A stretch of 8,189 nt of DNA from an uncultured Clostridia bacterium (lineage in GTDB: Bacteria; Bacillota; Clostridia; Oscillospirales; CAG-272), in contig CALDMI010000072.1 in assembly GCA_937914815.1 (NCBI GenBank), positions 1 through 8,189 on the forward strand, written 5' to 3'. The notes below the pieces were generated by a model. That model had not been told where the DNA came from, did not search any database, and saw only the letters and a program-made list of their open reading frames with translations. The position numbers and the translations under genes were made by a program. How positions within the stretch are numbered: the stretch's first letter is position 1; each line of letters starts with the position of its first letter. This document shows, one piece after another, positions 1 through 6,478 of this stretch.

Positions 1-194
1 AATAGCCCAAATAAAATCAAAAGTCGTATTAAATGCGCATCATCTATACATAAATACGGTATAATTCACCCGTTTTCACCCCCGAAAAGACAAAAAACGG
101 AGACCAGCCGCCCGCCGGAATTTTTGTAAAATCCGTAAATCTGTCGCTTTTTACGCTTTTTTGTAATTTCTTTCGCGCCTGTTTTGCATTACTC

Positions 195-223
195 TTGCTA
201 TTGTAATGGGAATGGTGTATAAT
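195..223 (+). promoter_or_regulatory. Sigma-A-type promoter of the Sir2 gene
   Basis: TTGCTA at 195-200 and a perfect TATAAT at 218-223 are separated by exactly 17 bases. Transcription would start near 230, about 50 bases before the Sir2 start codon. The 194 bases upstream are AT-rich, and I see no gene or clear RNA there. Confidence 0.75.
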
Positions 224-235
224 CTACCTGTAAGG

Positions 236-258
236 CTTTTTTAATCGAAATTAAAAAG
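236..258 (+). other. Short hairpin in the 5' UTR of the Sir2 mRNA
   Basis: T238-T245 pairs perfectly with A250-A257 around a CGAA loop, and C236-G258 can close the stem with one bulged T. It would lie at the very 5' end of the predicted transcript, about 10 bases before the AAAGGA ribosome binding site at 268-272. The stem is almost all A-U, so it may only protect the 5' end or may be chance in AT-rich DNA. Confidence 0.3.
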
Positions 259-280
259 TGAGATATGAAAGGAAAAAAGT

Positions 281-1030
281 ATGAGCGACGCCGTCAGAAA
301 GCTCGCGGAATATATCCGCGGGTCGGATAATATCGTCTTTTTCGGTGGGGCGGGCGTGTCGACCGAGAGCGGCGTGCCGGATTTTCGCAGTAAGGACGGG
401 CTTTATAACCGCCCGAATGTCGGCTTTGAGAATTACACTCCGGAATATCTGCTCAGCCACGATTGTCTGACAGAACACCCGGAGGTGTTCTTTGAGTTTT
501 ACCGTCAGAAGATGGACACGCGCAATGCGGAGCCGAATGCCGCACACCATTTTCTTTCCGACCTTGAGCGCATCGGAAAGCTCAAAGCTATCGTTACACA
601 GAATATTGACGGCTTGCATCAGCGCGCCGGCAGCATAAATGTCTTTGAAATCCATGGCACGACAAGACGGAATTATTGCTCGCGCTGCGGAAAGAGATAT
701 CCCGCCGATTATATTTTCACCTCCGCCGAAAGTATCCCGCATTGCACCTGCGGCGGCATCGTCCGCTGTGATGTCACACTCTATGGAGAGCAGTTGCCGG
801 AGAGGGAAGTGGAGGGCGCAATCAGGGCAATCTCCGGCGCCGATATGCTGATTATCGGTGGCACATCGCTGACCGTCTATCCCGCGGCATCATACGTCCG
901 ATATTTCCGCGGACAGCACCTCGCCATCATCAACCGCGACCCTATCGGCATCCCCCTGCGCCCCGACCGCGATATTGAAATAAACGATTCAATAGGTAAA
1001 ACCTTCTCGGCTGTCAGAGAGTACCTGTAA
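281..1030 (+). CDS. cobB: Sir2-family NAD-dependent protein deacylase (sirtuin)
   Basis: This 249-aa protein is the normal length for a bacterial sirtuin, which uses NAD+ to remove acyl groups from lysines, giving nicotinamide and O-acyl-ADP-ribose in the cytoplasm. The motifs appear in order: GAGVS at 23-27 and PDFR at 33-36 for NAD binding, QNID at 107-110, the catalytic histidine in EIHGT (H125), a zinc site of C133/C136 and C155/C157, GGTSL at 193-197 with YPA after it, and the IIN motif ending at N218. The second zinc half is CxC rather than CxxC, a spacing I recall from other Firmicutes. In the usual RPDV-LYGE block the proline is replaced by Cys (C163). The ATG has AAAGGA eight bases upstream. 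The gene has its own promoter and terminator, so it is probably an independent housekeeping gene. The symbol reflects the family only; npdA or sir2 would fit equally. Confidence 0.93.
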   Translation: MSDAVRKLAEYIRGSDNIVFFGGAGVSTESGVPDFRSKDGLYNRPNVGFENYTPEYLLSHDCLTEHPEVFFEFYRQKMDTRNAEPNAAHHFLSDLERIGKLKAIVTQNIDGLHQRAGSINVFEIHGTTRRNYCSRCGKRYPADYIFTSAESIPHCTCGGIVRCDVTLYGEQLPEREVEGAIRAISGADMLIIGGTSLTVYPAASYVRYFRGQHLAIINRDPIGIPLRPDRDIEINDSIGKTFSAVREYL

Positions 1031-1040
1031 ATTCACACAA

Positions 1041-1070
1041 AAAAGGCTTCGGACCCCCGAAGCCTTTTTT
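1041..1070 (+). terminator. Rho-independent terminator after the Sir2 gene
   Basis: The stem AAAAGGCTTCGG (1041-1052) pairs perfectly with 1057-1068 around a 4-base loop, and a run of six T ends at 1070. It begins 10 bases after the Sir2 stop codon. The A-tract/T-tract symmetry means it could also act on the opposite strand. Confidence 0.95.
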
Positions 1071-1173
1071 GCAAATAAAATATTGACATATAAAAACATC
1101 GTAAATGCCACGCAAAGAAAAAAAGTATTTTTACTCAAAACTGAGAAGAGCTCTCAAAAATGTGCGAAAAGCG

Positions 1174-1202
1174 TTGCATTATTAAACATTATGTGTTATA
1201 AT
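1174..1202 (+). promoter_or_regulatory. Sigma-A-type promoter of the HTH-led operon, with possible operator repeats
   Basis: TTGCAT (1174-1179) and TATAAT (1197-1202) are 17 bases apart, placing the transcript start near 1209, about 25 bases before the HTH start codon. The spacer holds two CATTAT direct repeats (1177-1182 and 1187-1192) exactly 10 bp apart, one helical turn. ATTAT (1188-1192) is also inverted relative to ATAAT (1198-1202). Repeats here are well placed for autoregulation by the adjacent HTH protein. The operator role is inference. Confidence 0.7.
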
Positions 1203-1233
1203 ATAGAAAAATGACAAAAAGGAAGTGGTTACG

Positions 1234-1455
1234 ATGGTTTCTTATAATCGCCTCTGGAAACTGTTGGTTGATAAAAGAATGAGTAAAGCAGATTTGCGAA
1301 AAATCATTGGGGTAGCACCCAACACAATGACAAAACTGCGGCGGGATGAATATGTTTCGATGGAAGTGCTTGAGAAAATATGCACTGCGCTTCATGTCGA
1401 ACCCGGTGAGGTGTTCGCATTTCTTGACAACGAATCAAACATAGGAGATATTTAA
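1234..1455 (+). CDS. Small Cro/CI-type HTH transcriptional regulator (HTH_26-like)
   Basis: The product is about 73 aa and is essentially one DNA-binding domain. It begins MVSYNRLWKLL, followed by a helix-turn-helix around SKADLRKIIGVAPNTMTKL and the helical end VLEKICTALHVEPGEVFAFL. This is the pattern of the small XRE/HTH_26 regulators of Firmicutes, which often sit at the head of restriction, defence or mobile cargo operons. I chose ATG 1234 because AAAGGA (1218-1223) lies 10 bases upstream. A GTG at 1225 would overlap that site and is less likely. The gene is first in a long operon, and repeats in its promoter could be its own operator. An AGGAG at its 3' end (1443-1447) serves the next gene. 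The regulator call is firm; the target is inference. Confidence 0.85.
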   Translation: MVSYNRLWKLLVDKRMSKADLRKIIGVAPNTMTKLRRDEYVSMEVLEKICTALHVEPGEVFAFLDNESNIGDI

Positions 1456-1456
1456 T

Positions 1457-1981
1457 ATGAAAGAGTATAGCTTATTCCTGGATGAGAGTGGTAATTTCGA
1501 TTCAGATATTGATAATAAGGCAAAGAATGAATGCCTCGTATCAGGATTTTATATAGAGGGCAATCCCGATAGCAAATTGGTTAATGAGCCATTCGTACGT
1601 AAGGAAATATTAAAATCTTGGTATAGTGCTGTCGATACCTTGACATCGAGTGAAAATCACGCTTTTAACAACATTAACCATGCCACCAGTATTAAAAGAG
1701 GTAAATTCGCTTATCAGTTAGCACCAGTTGCTCTGGATATATTTTACAAAATGGAAAAGAACGGTGCGAACTTCACAATTTTTGAAAATAACAGAAGGGC
1801 GCATCTCATAGATTCTAACACGTTGTATCTTAACATCCTTGCTGAGGGAGTTATAGATACGAAAGAGGATATAATTATATTCAAAAGGCAGCTGAAAAAC
1901 ATGATGATTCCGCCATGTACTATTTGGCACTATGCTATGAAAAAGGATATGGTGTGCTTCCAAATGATGATGAAGCACTAA
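1457..1981 (+). CDS. DUF3800-family protein, 3'-truncated with an out-of-frame tail
   Basis: The N-terminus carries the hallmark FLDESGN (residues 7-13), followed by a strand/helix pattern ending near YLNILAEG at about 123-130, typical of the first half of DUF3800 proteins. Complete members are usually well over 200 aa and continue with a second half containing further acidic residues. As I recall, the family is placed in the RNase H-like fold group and is common beside phage and defence genes. That half is absent here. From about residue 135 the sequence turns into a Met-rich tail (KNMMIPP, CFQMMMKH), because the same DNA encodes Sel1 sequence in another frame. The start follows AGGAG by 9 bases and lies one base after the HTH stop. 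The product is probably non-functional, or at most a truncated domain. Confidence 0.7.
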   Translation: MKEYSLFLDESGNFDSDIDNKAKNECLVSGFYIEGNPDSKLVNEPFVRKEILKSWYSAVDTLTSSENHAFNNINHATSIKRGKFAYQLAPVALDIFYKMEKNGANFTIFENNRRAHLIDSNTLYLNILAEGVIDTKEDIIIFKRQLKNMMIPPCTIWHYAMKKDMVCFQMMMKH

Positions 1982-2646
1982 AATACTATAGGATGGCAGC
2001 ACAGCGTGGAAATGAACCTGCTATTGAATTTGTAAAGAAATACGATTCAAAAATTAATGAAAAAGTAAAATGCAATATTCGAGAATTCAAGAAACTGAAA
2101 AAGCAAATAGAGAGTAAGAGACAAAAAGAAGAGGAAGATCGGAAAAGAGAAGAAGAACGAATCAAAAAAGAAAAAAAAGAAAAGGCGGTTAAAGAGTATT
2201 GGGAGAATCACGCTGCCGAATATAGCGAAATACAGCAAAAAATAAAGGAGTGTAATGAAAAAATTTCGTATTTATTAGATTTAAATTCGGAAAACGAAAA
2301 GAATCTTATTGCATTAAAAAAAGAAAGAGATGAAAAAACAAATGAAGAAATGCAATATTGTGAAGCTGAAAAAGCTGAATCATCACTAAGAGAACAACTA
2401 AAATGCACTCCATTTTATAAATTCTTGTTGAAAAGAAAAATTCTAAAAACCATAGAGGAGCAAACTCGGATTACAGCAGAAGCAAAATTGTCTGCCGATG
2501 AATCCCGTCGGCAAAAAAACAATGAATATGGTGTTAAAATTAACAATATACAATCTGAAATTAATAAAAACAACGCGACTATTGAAAATGAAAAGGCCAA
2601 AGCAGGAGAATTTACAAATTATGACCCTGTAGGAGATAATTTCTAA
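1915..2646 (+). CDS. Sel1-repeat plus coiled-coil protein, 5'-truncated remnant
   Basis: Residues 1-41 from the first ATG are Sel1-repeat sequence: YYLALCYEKGYGV, then DEALKYYRMAAQRGN and an AIEFVKK end. Sel1 sequence continues upstream of that ATG in the same frame back to about 1861 (YIQKAAEKHDDSA), with stops before 1843 and no ATG in between. The real gene therefore began further upstream and has lost its start. ATG 1915 has no ribosome binding site. The rest is a long, highly charged coiled coil (about 57-160 and 180-235), interrupted by a short hydrophobic segment, FYKFLLKRKIL, at about 166-177. Sel1 repeats are helical scaffolds for protein-protein contacts, and no enzymatic motif is visible. 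The DNA is strongly A-rich, unlike the Sir2 gene. It could be an expressed fragment, a frameshifted fusion with the DUF3800 gene, or a decaying pseudogene. Confidence 0.6.
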   Translation: MYYLALCYEKGYGVLPNDDEALKYYRMAAQRGNEPAIEFVKKYDSKINEKVKCNIREFKKLKKQIESKRQKEEEDRKREEERIKKEKKEKAVKEYWENHAAEYSEIQQKIKECNEKISYLLDLNSENEKNLIALKKERDEKTNEEMQYCEAEKAESSLREQLKCTPFYKFLLKRKILKTIEEQTRITAEAKLSADESRRQKNNEYGVKINNIQSEINKNNATIENEKAKAGEFTNYDPVGDNF

Positions 2647-2668
2647 AAATATTAGGAGATAAGATGAT

Positions 2669-2887
2669 ATGGAAAGGTATCTAAATCTAAATGGAAACTC
2701 GAATGTCGAGGCATACTCAATTCATTCAACTTACATTGATGTGAAGTTTTACGGAAGTTATAGAATATATCGTTATTCGTATGAATCTGCAGGGGAAGAT
2801 CTTGTTGAAGAAGCAAAATATTTAGCTGAACGTGGGTACGGTCTTAACTCATTTATCATGAATCACATGAAATATCTATACGAGTAA
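2669..2887 (+). CDS. Small KTSC-like protein of unknown function
   Basis: This 72-aa soluble protein has a beta-rich first half (VEAYSIHSTYIDVKFYGSYRI, given here as overlapping strands ending in IYRYSYES). A helical end follows, with EEAKYLAERGYGLNSFIM. The order S-x-V-x-Y-x(n)-I-x-V-x-F, an aromatic YRY strand, then a helix with AERG-GLNSF resembles the small KTSC/KTSC-like proteins of Firmicutes and phages, whose function is unknown. The start at 2669 follows AGGAG (2654-2658) by 10 bases. ATG 2664 gives only a 6-codon peptide. It sits 22 bases after the coiled-coil frame and 44 before the next gene, so it is probably co-transcribed. The protein is intact; the family call is from memory of the pattern. 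Confidence 0.7.
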   Translation: MERYLNLNGNSNVEAYSIHSTYIDVKFYGSYRIYRYSYESAGEDLVEEAKYLAERGYGLNSFIMNHMKYLYE

Positions 2888-2931
2888 GATAAAATGACAA
2901 TTTTGATTCAATGTAGGAATGGATAAATGAC

Positions 2932-4542
2932 ATGGAACAAATCAACTTAAAATCAGTTATCACACAATATCCGGCTTGCTTATCGGATGACAAAAAACTG
3001 AAAGCCATTTTGTTGGACTTATATCCCAACGGTTTCAAGGGGCTGATTCATGTGCTTTGCACGATACAGATGGCAGGGATTACATCGGAAATGCAGAACA
3101 AAGGGACGGTGGATGAGCTGGATCTTTGCCGCTATCGCCGGATTCTGCAAGAGAATTACGGTTTGATGGGCAAAATGGTGGAATCCGGGATTGCTCTTTG
3201 GCAGTCGGCGTTGATAGAGCCAAAGCCGGAACCGGAGAAAAAAGTGCCTGCCGCACCTCGCAAAAAGAAAAAAGCCACCGAAAGCGATGACCTGACGCAT
3301 ATCCATTCCTACACCGATACCGTAGTGCCGCCCACCTGTGCAGAGCAGGGCTATACATTACATTCTTGCGCCTGCGGGTATGAATATAAGGACAATTACA
3401 AATTGAAACTCCCTCATGCCTATGAGGAAGTTGAAACGGTAGCGCCAACCTGCGATTCGGATGGCGCACAAAAAATGCGTTGCAAAAATTGCGGTGCCGA
3501 AAAGATTGTGACATTGCCGAAGCGAGAGCATGAATTCGGGAATTGGGAAGTCACCACGCCCGCGACTTGCGGGACCGAAGGGGCAGAAGCAAGAACATGC
3601 AAGCTGTGCGGCTATACGGAAACCCGTACCGTTCCCGCCGAACAGCATGATTTCAGCGATTGGATTGAGAAAACGCATGCCGATTGTACCCATGGTGGCA
3701 CAGAAACGCGCTTCTGCCGAAAGTGTAATTATACGGAAACGCGGAAAACAAAAGCGCTTGGACATGCATGGAACCGCTGGCACCCCTCTGCAGAAAAAGA
3801 AAAAACAGCAGAACGGTATTGTAGCCGTTGCGGGAAAACGCAAGAAGAACATTTTGACTATGAAGAAGCAAAAAAGAAATACGGCGATTCTTGTGTTGGA
3901 AAGCCAAAGATTTGGCAGGATTATGTGAAATTAGAGCGAGAAAAGCAACATGAAGATTATTTTAACACGGTGGAAAATGCAAATCTTCCATATGAGACGG
4001 AGATAGAATGTACAAAATGCAAAAGATGTCATTATTCTCCGTATGAATTTACATCTTGTCCTATATGTGGAAATCCTTCAATAGATAATTTGCGTTTTTT
4101 TCTTGAGAATAAATGTCGTCCCGTATGTGGTGATTCAATACCAAGCAATCTCCAAAAGGATACGCTCACAGCCAAGAAAAGAAATGACCTTAAAAAAGCA
4201 CTTGTAAAAGAGAAAAAAAGAAAACTCAAGATATTTTTCAACACTTTGTGGATTAGCATGTTCGAATTGGTTTTCGCTTTTACACCATGTGTATGTATGT
4301 TGATTGTTATATTGAAATTGAATACGAATAGTGCGTGGGTGTTCCTCTTTTTTCCTGGGCTTATTACTTATTTTATCTCAAATTTCTTTTTTGAATTTGC
4401 ACCTGATAGAATTCTTGAGAAATGTGAAGCCGCCGAGACGGTTTTGGAATGGATATACAAAATGCACATCTTTCTTGGCTGGCTATTTATTGCTCTGATA
4501 GTCATTTTGTGTGTGGTAATTGGTTACAACTCTTGCAAATGA
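2932..4542 (+). CDS. Cys/His-repeat, zinc-ribbon protein with three C-terminal membrane helices
   Basis: This 536-aa protein of unknown function has five parts. Residues 1-95 form a helical domain starting INLKSVITQYPACL, with LLDLYPN and ENYGLMGK; I recall similar N-termini on large repeat proteins of gut Firmicutes. A linker rich in P, K and A spans 96-118. Five repeats of about 38 aa (125-302) follow the pattern H-x-[YFW]...PTC...G...CxxCG, with H125/C136/C146/C148, H162/C174/C184/C187, H200/C213/C223/C226, H239/C252/C262/C265 and H278/C297/C300. A zinc ribbon has C360/C363 and C376/C379. Three hydrophobic segments lie at 434-461, 467-490 and 511-532. There is no signal peptide, so the repeats are probably cytoplasmic and membrane-tethered from the C-terminus. 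The sequence becomes visibly more AT-rich after about 3880. The start follows TAGGAA by 12 bases; ATG 2927 gives only a 7-codon peptide. Confidence 0.8.
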   Translation: MEQINLKSVITQYPACLSDDKKLKAILLDLYPNGFKGLIHVLCTIQMAGITSEMQNKGTVDELDLCRYRRILQENYGLMGKMVESGIALWQSALIEPKPEPEKKVPAAPRKKKKATESDDLTHIHSYTDTVVPPTCAEQGYTLHSCACGYEYKDNYKLKLPHAYEEVETVAPTCDSDGAQKMRCKNCGAEKIVTLPKREHEFGNWEVTTPATCGTEGAEARTCKLCGYTETRTVPAEQHDFSDWIEKTHADCTHGGTETRFCRKCNYTETRKTKALGHAWNRWHPSAEKEKTAERYCSRCGKTQEEHFDYEEAKKKYGDSCVGKPKIWQDYVKLEREKQHEDYFNTVENANLPYETEIECTKCKRCHYSPYEFTSCPICGNPSIDNLRFFLENKCRPVCGDSIPSNLQKDTLTAKKRNDLKKALVKEKKRKLKIFFNTLWISMFELVFAFTPCVCMLIVILKLNTNSAWVFLFFPGLITYFISNFFFEFAPDRILEKCEAAETVLEWIYKMHIFLGWLFIALIVILCVVIGYNSCK

Positions 4543-4554
4543 GGAGGAAAAATA

Positions 4555-5091
4555 TTGGTGGAAATATTAATGAATATTTGTTCTCAATCCGATGCATGGA
4601 CGATCGTCGCTTCTCTCGGAAGTCTGATTGGAGGGGGCGCTTCTTTGTTAGCAGTACTCATAACGCTATATCAAATTAGAAAACAGACGATAAAATCATT
4701 GCATCTCTCGATGGGGTTCAGCAAACACTTTGGCACGAGTTCCAATCGCCCATGCGTATATTTATCAGTTATGAATCGTTCAAACCGAGAAATAAGGCTT
4801 GTTACTTTTGGATGTTTAATTGGAAAGACATGGTTTCCGATAGATTGTGCACCCACATATGGTGTAAGGGGCTCAAATGTTTTTGCTTCACCACATTTGC
4901 TATTTCCGGAAGACCAAATCGCAATAGGTATAGATTTGGATGCACTGAACAAAAACATTGAAAACGCTATTAAGGCGGGCGAATCCTTCCGTTCCAAAAT
5001 AAAATTTGTGATAATAGAATCAGGTGGAAAAGTATATAAAAAAATGATTGATTCTATTGAACAATATCAAAAACTTTATAATAAAAAATGA
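4555..5091 (+). CDS. Single-pass membrane-anchored protein of unknown function
   Basis: This 178-aa protein has one clear transmembrane helix at about residues 16-39 (IVASLGSLIGGGASLLAVLI). The next residues, QIRKQ, are positively charged and favour a cytoplasmic C-terminal domain. That domain looks beta-rich (VYLSVMNRSNREIRLVTFG) and ends in a charged helix. Proteins of this design are common as uncharacterised genes in accessory regions, and I see no catalytic motif. The start is TTG 4555 or GTG 4558: GAGGAGG (4541-4547), overlapping the previous stop, lies 7 or 10 bases upstream. ATG 4570 is further away. Its stop overlaps the next start as ATGA, so the two proteins are probably translationally coupled and may act together, this one serving as a possible membrane partner of the transglutaminase-like protein. 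Confidence 0.75.
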   Translation: MVEILMNICSQSDAWTIVASLGSLIGGGASLLAVLITLYQIRKQTIKSLHLSMGFSKHFGTSSNRPCVYLSVMNRSNREIRLVTFGCLIGKTWFPIDCAPTYGVRGSNVFASPHLLFPEDQIAIGIDLDALNKNIENAIKAGESFRSKIKFVIIESGGKVYKKMIDSIEQYQKLYNKK

Positions 5092-6095
5092 TTTACGACC
5101 GCTACTATTACACCCTCTTATCTGACCGGGAAAAGAAAATCTACAAGACGATTTACAATGGACTGACAGCCTTTGTGCCGGAAATTCATATTCCGATGCT
5201 CACGGGGCTTGGCGTTGATCCCGTCAGGATTTTATATGCCGTGGATATGGACAACCCGCACTTGTTTTATGTGGATTTTCGGAATATCCCCGGACACATA
5301 ACGGCGCTGGAGAAGGTGCTGCAACCATCCTATCTGCACACACCGCAGGAAGCGAAGCAGATGCAGGCGAAGATCCAGACTATCATGCAAAAGATTCTTT
5401 CCAAAGTAAATGGCAGCACCGATTACGAGCGGGAATTGTCCTTGCACGATATCTTGGTTCGCAATGTTCTTTATGACCATGTGGCGGCAAATAACCTGGA
5501 CGCTTATGCAAATCGCAGCAATACCATTCTCGGCGTTCTTTTCTATAAGTCTGCCGTGTGCGAGGGCATTGCCAAGACTACAAAACTGCTTCTCAATGCG
5601 CTGAACATCAAATGCGTTGTGGTAACAGGGAAAGCCAGCAGACCCGATGATCCTGCGCCCGGCGATGTGTCTCATGCGTGGAATCTTGTAAAAATTGGCG
5701 ACCGTCCCTCTTGGCTGGATGTCACATGGGATGTAAATCTCTCCGGAAAGTCCTGCATCCGGCATGATTATTTCAATCTGTCCGATGCGCAGATGGCGCG
5801 GGATCATGTCGCAGACGGTGTGTTTCCGGCGTGCCCCGCTGCCGATATGGATTATTACACACATACCGGAACAATTCTGCGCCGGAAGGAGGACTTACAA
5901 CGGCTTCTCTCGGCGGCGGTTCGCTCCGGGCAGAATGGCATCAGTTTTCGCAAAGAGATCGGTGTCGGTATGACAGACCAAGAGATCGTACAAGCCGCTA
6001 TACAGACGCTGTCTGTGCTGTTCCCGTCAAGGGATAGGATCGGGGTACAGTTTTCCGTCAATCAAAGTCAAAATATCATGGAACTGGGGTGGTAA
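5088..6095 (+). CDS. Transglutaminase-like (papain-fold) domain protein
   Basis: This 335-aa protein has the catalytic triad of the transglutaminase-like superfamily: C158 in AVCEGIAKTTKLLLN, H196 in SHAWNLV and D211 in SWLDVTWD. The spacing is normal and all three residues are present. These folds act as cysteine peptidases, amidases or cross-linking enzymes; the substrate cannot be read from sequence. The N-terminal 120 residues (YYTLLSDREKKIYKTIYNGL onward) resemble those of cytoplasmic clostridial members of the group. There is no signal peptide or membrane helix. After the core, residues 225-335 are a mixed region with no motif I recognise. No ribosome binding site precedes ATG 5088. Instead the start overlaps the previous stop (ATGA), implying coupled translation. 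The gene is more GC-rich than the AT-rich one before it. The next gene begins 4 bases after its stop. Confidence 0.88.
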   Translation: MIYDRYYYTLLSDREKKIYKTIYNGLTAFVPEIHIPMLTGLGVDPVRILYAVDMDNPHLFYVDFRNIPGHITALEKVLQPSYLHTPQEAKQMQAKIQTIMQKILSKVNGSTDYERELSLHDILVRNVLYDHVAANNLDAYANRSNTILGVLFYKSAVCEGIAKTTKLLLNALNIKCVVVTGKASRPDDPAPGDVSHAWNLVKIGDRPSWLDVTWDVNLSGKSCIRHDYFNLSDAQMARDHVADGVFPACPAADMDYYTHTGTILRRKEDLQRLLSAAVRSGQNGISFRKEIGVGMTDQEIVQAAIQTLSVLFPSRDRIGVQFSVNQSQNIMELGW

Positions 6096-6099
6096 CTGC

Positions 6100-6450
6100 A
6101 TGAAGGAAATGGTAGCAGTGATCTGTAAATGCGCAAAGCACAATAAACTGTTCGGGATTCGTTTTGATCAGATAAACAGCCGCACATGGGAATACGCCTG
6201 GGCGTTTCCACTGAAAGACGGTGCAGACCGCCGTGAACAGGGCTTTTCCACCACAATGCGGGGAACCTTCGAGGAAGGCGCCAACTATCCCGGTTGCCCA
6301 CATTGCGGTGCAAAAGGATTTTTCCTGTGCTCCTGCGGGCATATATCCTGTTGGGATCAGCGTACCATGACCGCACATTGCTACTTCTGCAATCAGGATG
6401 TTACACTCGGTGGAGATGTTACGGAAATCGGCGGGAGCGGGGGATTTTGA
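6100..6450 (+). CDS. Stand-alone TerY-C-type zinc-binding protein
   Basis: This 116-aa cytoplasmic protein is packed with metal-binding cysteines: C9/C11, C66/C69 in YPGCPHCG, C77/C79 in CSCG, C84 in SCW and C94/C97. The layout KLFGIRF, EYAWAFPLK, RGTF, YPGCPHCG, CSCGHISCW, CYFC matches the TerY-C metal-binding domain, which normally follows the vWA domain of TerY. TerY is the tellurium-resistance-linked stress protein that occurs with a PP2C phosphatase and a kinase. Here the domain stands alone, with no vWA, phosphatase or kinase gene in view, so it may work in trans or in a different system. The start has GGTGG 7 bases upstream and lies 4 bases after the transglutaminase-like stop. It is the last gene before the operon terminator. 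The family call is from motif memory. Confidence 0.78.
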   Translation: MKEMVAVICKCAKHNKLFGIRFDQINSRTWEYAWAFPLKDGADRREQGFSTTMRGTFEEGANYPGCPHCGAKGFFLCSCGHISCWDQRTMTAHCYFCNQDVTLGGDVTEIGGSGGF

Positions 6451-6478
6451 CTTTTTCTCCGGTATAAATCATTTTATG

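Noticed and set aside
60..65. TATAAT at 60-65 as an upstream promoter
   Set aside because: There is no -35-like hexamer at suitable spacing and no gene it would serve before the better promoter at 195-223.
70..100. CCGTTTT/AAAACGG inverted repeat as a terminator of an upstream gene
   Set aside because: The stem is 7 bp with a 17-base loop and no T tract follows, so it does not qualify.
251..742. 163-aa reading frame on the minus strand
   Set aside because: It lies opposite the Sir2 gene, which has full motif support. No domain or ribosome site supports the antisense frame.
281..1030. Sir2 as an NADase effector of an anti-phage system (Thoeris or DSR type)
   Set aside because: It is a single-domain, zinc-containing sirtuin with the deacylase histidine H125 and the standard motifs. 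It has its own promoter and terminator and no defence partner attached.
1083..1106. TTGACA at 1083-1088 as a second promoter
   Set aside because: No acceptable -10 box occurs 16 to 18 bases downstream; the TTGCAT/TATAAT pair at 1174-1202 is far better.
1894..1900. Programmed -1 frameshift at GAAAAAC joining DUF3800 and Sel1
   Set aside because: It is not a canonical slippery heptamer, I see no stimulatory hairpin, and Sel1-like coding in the new frame already begins about 30 bases earlier.
3290..3840. Periodic repeats as a CRISPR or DNA repeat array
   Set aside because: The periodicity of about 38 codons is at protein level only; the nucleotide sequence of the units differs and the frame is open throughout.
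3358..3852. 164-aa minus-strand and other overlapping frames within the Cys-repeat region, and 3530-3928 on the plus strand
   Set aside because: They arise from the repetitive Cys/His coding sequence. The 536-aa frame explains the repeats, zinc ribbon and membrane helices.
5232..5864. 210-aa reading frame on the minus strand
   Set aside because: It is antisense to the transglutaminase-like gene, whose catalytic triad is intact. Its composition is that of a shadow frame.
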